From positions 1-34,979 of the forward strand of contig JAAYZL010000124.1 in NCBI GenBank assembly GCA_012514855.1: a stretch of 34,979 bases of DNA. Direction: 5' to 3'. This document shows positions 30,977 to 34,979 of this stretch, piece by piece. Source of the stretch: Clostridiales bacterium (lineage in GTDB: Bacteria > Bacillota_A > Clostridia > Christensenellales > Aristaeellaceae). The position numbers and the translations under genes were made by a program. Under the pieces are notes generated by a model that worked only from the letters and a program-made list of their open reading frames with translations, was not told the origin of the DNA and ran no database searches. The first letter of the stretch is position 1, and every line of letters starts with the position of its first letter.

Positions 30977-31941
30977 TTCGCACTCCAATCCTTTGAGAGA
31001 TCCGGCAGGCCCGCCGCCCGGAGAATTCTGTCCATCAGCAAATGCGTCTTGTAGGCGTCCTCGGCGCTGGTCAGCGGCTGACGGCGGGTCTTGACGCACT
31101 CGAAGAAGTGCCTGACGCAGCCCTCGAAGCCCAGGCGGTCCACGACCGTGCACCAGCCCTTGTTAAGCGGGGTCATGGTCTGACCCTCCTCGTGGTCGGG
31201 ATAGATCACGCGGTAGCTGTCGAGATTGTCGCTGATGGCGGTGATGCCGCCGCCGTACATCTCGATCTGTTCGCGCCACTGGCCCGCCTCGCGCGAGGCG
31301 GCGAGCAGGCCCACGCCGCCCGATTCAAAGCCCAGCATGGCCGTGCACAGGTCCTCGTAAAAGGGATCGGTGAATTTGCTCCTGGCCTCCACCGTCTCGC
31401 ACTCCCCGAGTATGTGGCGCAGAAGATCCACCATGTGGATGGCGTTTTCCAACGTCCCCCGGAATTCCCTGAACTCGCGGCTCTTGTTGGCGATCACCAT
31501 GTGCGGCCGCCTGTCCCCAAACGCCGCCAGCGCGCGCGCGTTGGCCGGGGCGAAGCGACGGTTGAACGCCACCATGACCAATTGCCCGGATTTTGCCGAG
31601 GCGTCGGCCAGAACCTCGCACTCCCCGAGCGTCATCGAAAGCGGCTTTTCGCAGAGGATGTCGAGCTTTTTTTCCATCAGCGGGATCAGGTACTCGCGGC
31701 GGACGGTCTTGGGGGTCAGGAGCACGCAGCAATCGATGTCCGTGTCCAGGAACTCCCCGAAGGTCTCGCAGGCCTTCTTCGCCCCGTACCGGGCGGCGCT
31801 CTCCTGCGCGTGGGCGTACGTTCGGCTGTAGACGGCGGAGATCTCCACCTCCGGCATGGCGGCCAGGATCGGAAAGTGCGCGATCTGCGCGATTGCTCCC
31901 GTGCCGATCACGCCGACCTTGAATTTTCTCCCCTCGCTCAT
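30973..31941 (-). CDS. Gfo/Idh/MocA-family oxidoreductase
   Basis: A 322-residue NAD(P)-dependent dehydrogenase. The Rossmann motif is GVIGTGAIAQIAHFP at the N-terminus, with the conserved CEKPLSMTLGE and MVAFNRRFAPANARAL blocks. A histidine in ENAIHMVDLLRHILGE is in the usual catalytic position. Its start overlaps the LivF-type stop as ATGA, and its stop overlaps the isomerase start in the same way. Expression is thus coupled to the importer on one side and to the isomerase on the other. Its sequence differs clearly from the MocA-type protein at 25022, so they act in different pathways. Confidence 0.92.
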   Translation of the reverse strand: MSEGRKFKVGVIGTGAIAQIAHFPILAAMPEVEISAVYSRTYAHAQESAARYGAKKACETFGEFLDTDIDCCVLLTPKTVRREYLIPLMEKKLDILCEKPLSMTLGECEVLADASAKSGQLVMVAFNRRFAPANARALAAFGDRRPHMVIANKSREFREFRGTLENAIHMVDLLRHILGECETVEARSKFTDPFYEDLCTAMLGFESGGVGLLAASREAGQWREQIEMYGGGITAISDNLDSYRVIYPDHEEGQTMTPLNKGWCTVVDRLGFEGCVRHFFECVKTRRQPLTSAEDAYKTHLLMDRILRAAGLPDLSKDWSAK

Positions 31942-32657
31942 CGACAGACGTCCTCCCTTGTCTCGCCCAGATAGGCGCTTTGAATTTGCGGGTCATTGCG
32001 AAGCTCCCGGGACGCCCCCTCGCGCACGACCTTGCCGTTTTCGAGCACATACGTGTAATCGGAAATCGCCATCGCCTTGCTGGCGTTCTGCTCCACGAGG
32101 AGAACCGTGATCCCCGAATCGTTGATCCTGCGGATGATCTTGAACACCTGATTGACGATGATCGGGGCCAGGCCCAGGCTCGGTTCGTCCAGCAGGAGGA
32201 TCTCCGGCTCGGCCATCAGGCCCCTTGCGATGGCCAGCATCTGCTGTTCGCCGCCGGAGAGCGTGCCCGCCATCTGTTTTTTGCGCTCCCCGAGAATCGG
32301 GAACAGCTGATACATCTCCGGAATCTTGCGGGCCGCGTCCTTGGCGCTGCGGCGCGCGCCGCCCATGACGAGGTTCTCGGCGACGGTCAGGTTGGGGAAA
32401 ACGTGGCGTCCCTCCGGCACCTGCACCACGCCCTCGCGCACGACTTTGTGCGCCGCCGCGGGAAGCGGCCTGCCGTCCAGGAGGATTTCCCCGCTCTTTC
32501 TGCGCACGACGCCGGAGATGGTGTTGATGAGCGTGGACTTGCCCGCGCCGTTGGAGCCGATGATGGAGACGATCGAGCCCTTTTCCACGAAGAAGGAGAC
32601 GTCCTCCAGCGCCACGATGTGATCGTAATTCACCGAGAGGTTCGAAATCCTCAGCAT
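31938..32657 (-). CDS. livF: HAAT-family ABC transporter ATPase, LivF type
   Basis: A 239-residue ATPase with Walker A GSNGAGKST, the LivF segment VPEGRHVFPNLTVAENL, signature LSGGEQQM, Walker B ILLLDEPSLGL and Gln at the switch position (VEQNASKAM), as usual for LivF. Its start overlaps the LivG-type gene by 7 nt and its stop overlaps the MocA-type gene by 4 nt. Compared with the LivF-type protein at 2116 it shares the family blocks but differs throughout, so the second HAAT system is a distinct lineage. Confidence 0.94.
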   Translation of the reverse strand: MLRISNLSVNYDHIVALEDVSFFVEKGSIVSIIGSNGAGKSTLINTISGVVRRKSGEILLDGRPLPAAAHKVVREGVVQVPEGRHVFPNLTVAENLVMGGARRSAKDAARKIPEMYQLFPILGERKKQMAGTLSGGEQQMLAIARGLMAEPEILLLDEPSLGLAPIIVNQVFKIIRRINDSGITVLLVEQNASKAMAISDYTYVLENGKVVREGASRELRNDPQIQSAYLGETREDVCR

Positions 32658-33421
32658 TCGGCCTCCTCCTCTCCGATGTAGGCAAGGATGACCTCGGGAT
32701 TTTTCTGGATTTCGGCGGGCGTGCCGCTGGCCAGCAGGCTTCCGAAGTTGACGACATAGATGCGCTCGGACAGCTCGTTGACCACCTGCATGCGGTGCTC
32801 GATGATGAGAATGCCGAAGTGAAATTTCTCCTTGAGCATGACGACGCGGTCGATGAAGTCCTTGACCTCGCTGGGATTGAGTCCCGCCGCCGGCTCGTCC
32901 AGCATCAGGAGCTTTGGAGCCGTGACGATCGCGCGCGCCAGCTCCACCCGGCGCTGCAGGCCGTAGGGCAGGTTGGAGGGCTGCTCGTCCCCGTACTCCA
33001 GGAGGTTGACCAGCTTCAGCGCCTCCAGGGCCTTTTCGCGGTTTTCCCTGTCGATTTTGCGCTTGTTGGGCAGCGTCATCATGGCGCTCAAAATGTTGTA
33101 GCGGCTGATGGAGTCCAGCGCGGTCATCACGTTCTCCAGGACCGTCAGGCCGCGGAAAAGGCGGATGTTCTGGAAGGTGCGGGCGATGCCCAGCCGCGCG
33201 ATTTCGTGCTGCGGCCGTCCCACCAGATTTTTGCCCTCAAACAGGATCTCACCCGCGTCCACGCGGTACACGCCGGACACGAGATTGAAAAGCGTCGTCT
33301 TGCCCGCGCCGTTGGGGCCGATGATGGAGAAGATCTGATCCTTGTCCACATGCAAGGAGACGTCCTTGACCGCCGCTACGCCGCCGAAGTTCTTGGCCAG
33401 GCCGCGGATTTCCAGCAGCAT
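32651..33421 (-). CDS. livG: HAAT-family ABC transporter ATPase, LivG type
   Basis: A 256-residue ATPase. Walker A is GPNGAGKTT, the family block GIARTFQNIRLFRGLTVLENV follows, the signature is LPYGLQRRVELARA, Walker B is LLMLDEPAAGL, and the switch His is in IIEHRM. It is separated from the LivM-type gene by a single nucleotide. It pairs with the LivF-type ATPase. Confidence 0.94.
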   Translation of the reverse strand: MLLEIRGLAKNFGGVAAVKDVSLHVDKDQIFSIIGPNGAGKTTLFNLVSGVYRVDAGEILFEGKNLVGRPQHEIARLGIARTFQNIRLFRGLTVLENVMTALDSISRYNILSAMMTLPNKRKIDRENREKALEALKLVNLLEYGDEQPSNLPYGLQRRVELARAIVTAPKLLMLDEPAAGLNPSEVKDFIDRVVMLKEKFHFGILIIEHRMQVVNELSERIYVVNFGSLLASGTPAEIQKNPEVILAYIGEEEAEC

Positions 33422-33422
33422 T

Positions 33423-34316
33423 TCACCGACCTCCCTTTTCTGCGGCCTTCCGGGAGCGCCCGGTGAGGAAGCGGCCTATTTTTTTCCAGGTCCTGAAGTC
33501 CAGCTCGGTCTCCCCGAACAGGCCCTGCGGCCGGAAGTTGACGATGAAGAGCACCACCAGGCAGTAGATGACCACGCGCAATTCGTTGGAGAAGCGGAAA
33601 AGCTCCGGCAACAGCTCCAGCAGCACGCCCGCGAAAATCGCGCCGGTCAGGCTGTTGACGCCGCCGAAGAACACGATGATGATCCACATCGAGGACTGCG
33701 CCCAGCCGAACGAGGAGGAATCGAGGTAGCCCAGCGTGTGCACGTACACAAACCCGCCCAGCGCCGAGATCACGCCCGCCAGCACGAACATCAGAAGTTT
33801 CACCCGGGAGACGTTGATGCCCATGGCGGCGGCGGCGAGCTCGTCCGACTTGATGGCGATGCATTCGTGCCCGAAGCGCGATTTTTTGAGGTTCCAGATG
33901 GCGGCGATCACCAAAATCAGAATCGCGACGATCATCCAATTGTCGATGTACTTGGGGATCGCCGTCAGCCCCAGCGCTCCGCCGGTCATGCTCGAGGAGT
34001 TGTCCAGGAACGCGACCAGCGCCTCTCCGAATCCCAGCGAGACGATCGCCACATAGTCCCGCCGGAGCTTCACCGCCGGGAGCCCGATCAACAGCCCGAA
34101 CAGGGCGCCCACCAGAAGCGCCGCGGGAAGGGTCACATAAAACGGCAGCCCGTAATACTTCGAGAGCATGGCCGTGGTGTAGCCGCCGACCGCCATGAAC
34201 GCCGCCTGGCCCATCGAGAACATGCCGGTCAGCCCCGTGAGCACGTAGACGCCCAGCATGCCGATCAAAATCACCAGCACGTTGCGTATGAGGAAGTTGA
34301 GCATGAACGCAAGCAT
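33423..34316 (-). CDS. livM: HAAT-family ABC transporter permease, LivM type
   Basis: A 297-residue polytopic permease with about nine hydrophobic segments. Hallmarks are VYVLTGLTGMFSMGQAAFMAVGGYTTAML, the coupling loop SRFGHECIAIKSDELAAAAMGINVSRVKL and GWAQSSMWIIIVFFGGVNSLTGAIFAGVLLELLPELF. The C-terminus is a basic tail. ATG 34316 is preceded by GGGGGGGAAG in the 13-nt gap to the LivH-type gene. Confidence 0.94.
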   Translation of the reverse strand: MLAFMLNFLIRNVLVILIGMLGVYVLTGLTGMFSMGQAAFMAVGGYTTAMLSKYYGLPFYVTLPAALLVGALFGLLIGLPAVKLRRDYVAIVSLGFGEALVAFLDNSSSMTGGALGLTAIPKYIDNWMIVAILILVIAAIWNLKKSRFGHECIAIKSDELAAAAMGINVSRVKLLMFVLAGVISALGGFVYVHTLGYLDSSSFGWAQSSMWIIIVFFGGVNSLTGAIFAGVLLELLPELFRFSNELRVVIYCLVVLFIVNFRPQGLFGETELDFRTWKKIGRFLTGRSRKAAEKGGR

Positions 34317-34329
34317 CTTTCTTCCCCCC

Positions 34330-34979
34330 CTACGCCTTCTCGGTCGCGAAGTTGCCGGCCAGGCCCTGCGGCCGGAGGAACAGGAACAGCAGCATGAAGA
34401 TGAACGTTCCCACCGGCGCGAGGCCGGTTCCCAGGATGACGCCGCAGGCGGTCTCGACGATGCCGAGGATCAGCGCCGCGAACAGCGCGCCGTTCATGCT
34501 GCCCAGGCCGCCGATCACGCAGACCATGAAGCCCTTGACCGTATAGAGGCTGCCGATCTGCGGGGTAAGGCTCGTGCGGATGCCCACAAACACCCCCGCG
34601 ATGCCGGCCAGCGCGCCGGCCACAAAGAAGGTCCAGAGCACGACGCGGTTGACGTTGACGCCCATGAGGCTGGTCGTGCGCGGGTCCATCGAGAGCGCGC
34701 GGATGGAGACGCCGAGCCGGGTGCGCTTGAGCACGATCACCAGAAGCAGTATCGCCGCCGCCGACACGCCCAGCATCACCAGGTTCGCCATGTCGAAGCT
34801 CAAATTGCCGATCTTTTGGAAGCGCTTGGTGAAAAAGCTGGGATAGGCGTAATAGGTTCCGCTGAACCGGAGCGCGATGATATTCTGAAGCAGCATGCCC
34901 ATCGTGATCGAGGAGACGAAGAACAAAGTCATGTTCTTCGACTTCTGCCGGAGGCGATGGAAGCTGATGAATTCCACGA
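34330..34979 (-). CDS. livH: HAAT-family ABC transporter permease, LivH type (N-terminus outside window)
   Basis: 216 codons up to the window edge, with the frame still open at 34979, so the N-terminal third is missing. The family features that remain are the coupling loop TRLGVSIRALSMDPRTTSLMGVNVNRV, GSLYTVKGFMVCVIGGLGSMNGALFAALILGIVETA and the terminal FLFLRPQGLAG. A GTG at 34977 is not a real start because the LivH N-terminal block (VLNFAQGD-type) is absent. No binding-protein gene is inside the window; it probably lies just upstream. Confidence 0.92.
   Translation of the reverse strand, partial: VEFISFHRLRQKSKNMTLFFVSSITMGMLLQNIIALRFSGTYYAYPSFFTKRFQKIGNLSFDMANLVMLGVSAAAILLLVIVLKRTRLGVSIRALSMDPRTTSLMGVNVNRVVLWTFFVAGALAGIAGVFVGIRTSLTPQIGSLYTVKGFMVCVIGGLGSMNGALFAALILGIVETACGVILGTGLAPVGTFIFMLLFLFLRPQGLAGNFATEKA

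Noticed and set aside
28451..31054. 867-codon open frame on the plus strand
   Set aside because: It is antisense to the cupin, PreA-like and isomerase genes, all with conserved motifs and ribosome-binding sites on the minus strand. Long antisense frames are expected when GC is high at third codon positions.
1..34979. CRISPR arrays, tRNA/rRNA genes, transposases, phage genes
   Set aside because: No regularly spaced repeats, no cloverleaf or rRNA signatures and no DDE, serine or tyrosine recombinase motifs were noticed in any frame.

Overview
The window is GC-rich bacterial DNA, with 31 protein genes recognised (29 complete in the window, one cut by each edge), plus one frameshifted gene and one gene remnant. 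It has no rRNA, tRNA, CRISPR array or insertion sequence that I can see. Strong ribosome-binding sites (AGGAGG type), TTG/GTG starts, consensus sigma-A-like promoters and N-termini of the type MKKVLALVLALMM...ALAE suggest a GC-rich member of the Bacillota, perhaps a Clostridia/Christensenellales-like gut bacterium. That placement is inference, because no marker gene is present.

Most of the window is carbohydrate catabolism in modules, each pairing an importer or kinase with enzymes and usually its own regulator. (1) 3-1396 (+): end of a TIM-barrel sugar isomerase and a zinc dehydrogenase. (2) 1478-2056 (+): a solitary 5-formyltetrahydrofolate cyclo-ligase. (3) 2116-7804 (-): a zinc-dependent dehydrogenase, a Liv-type (HAAT) binding protein, two permeases and two ATPases, read from a promoter at 7877-7905 with a LacI-type operator; a LacI regulator is divergent (8183-9196). 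(4) 9364-12261: an unrelated surface-glycan pair, a GT2-GtrA fusion and a convergent polytopic membrane protein whose N-terminus is split off by a frameshift. (5) 12388-21176: a divergent IclR regulator and a long (+) operon with KDPG aldolase, KDG-type kinase, ribose-type (CUT2) permease, ATPase and binding protein, aldo/keto reductase, VOC protein and a GntR/UTRA regulator. (6) 21336-26053 (-): Gfo/Idh/MocA dehydrogenase, CUT2 binding protein, ATPase and permease. (7) 26152-28399: a DeoR-family remnant between two look-alike promoters, then DhaK/DhaL-type kinase genes (+). (8) 28478-34979 (-): livH-livM-livG-livF translationally coupled to a Gfo/Idh/MocA dehydrogenase, a TIM-barrel isomerase, a PreA-like iron-sulfur flavoprotein and a cupin.

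Four ABC importers (two HAAT, two CUT2) and four regulator families (LacI, IclR, GntR, decayed DeoR) lie within 35 kb. The regulatory sequence is legible. A 17-bp palindrome in front of the KDPG aldolase operon recurs imperfectly in the iclR promoter. A LacI-type operator lies just downstream of the HAAT promoter. All three binding-protein genes are followed within 12-20 nt by a strong hairpin without a U-tract.

The best candidates for undescribed biology are the HAAT-MocA-isomerase-PreA-cupin operon (28478-34979), whose substrate cannot be guessed from known pathways, and the divergent DhaKL/MocA-CUT2 cluster, where the kinase carries a variant active-site loop suggesting a ketose other than dihydroxyacetone.
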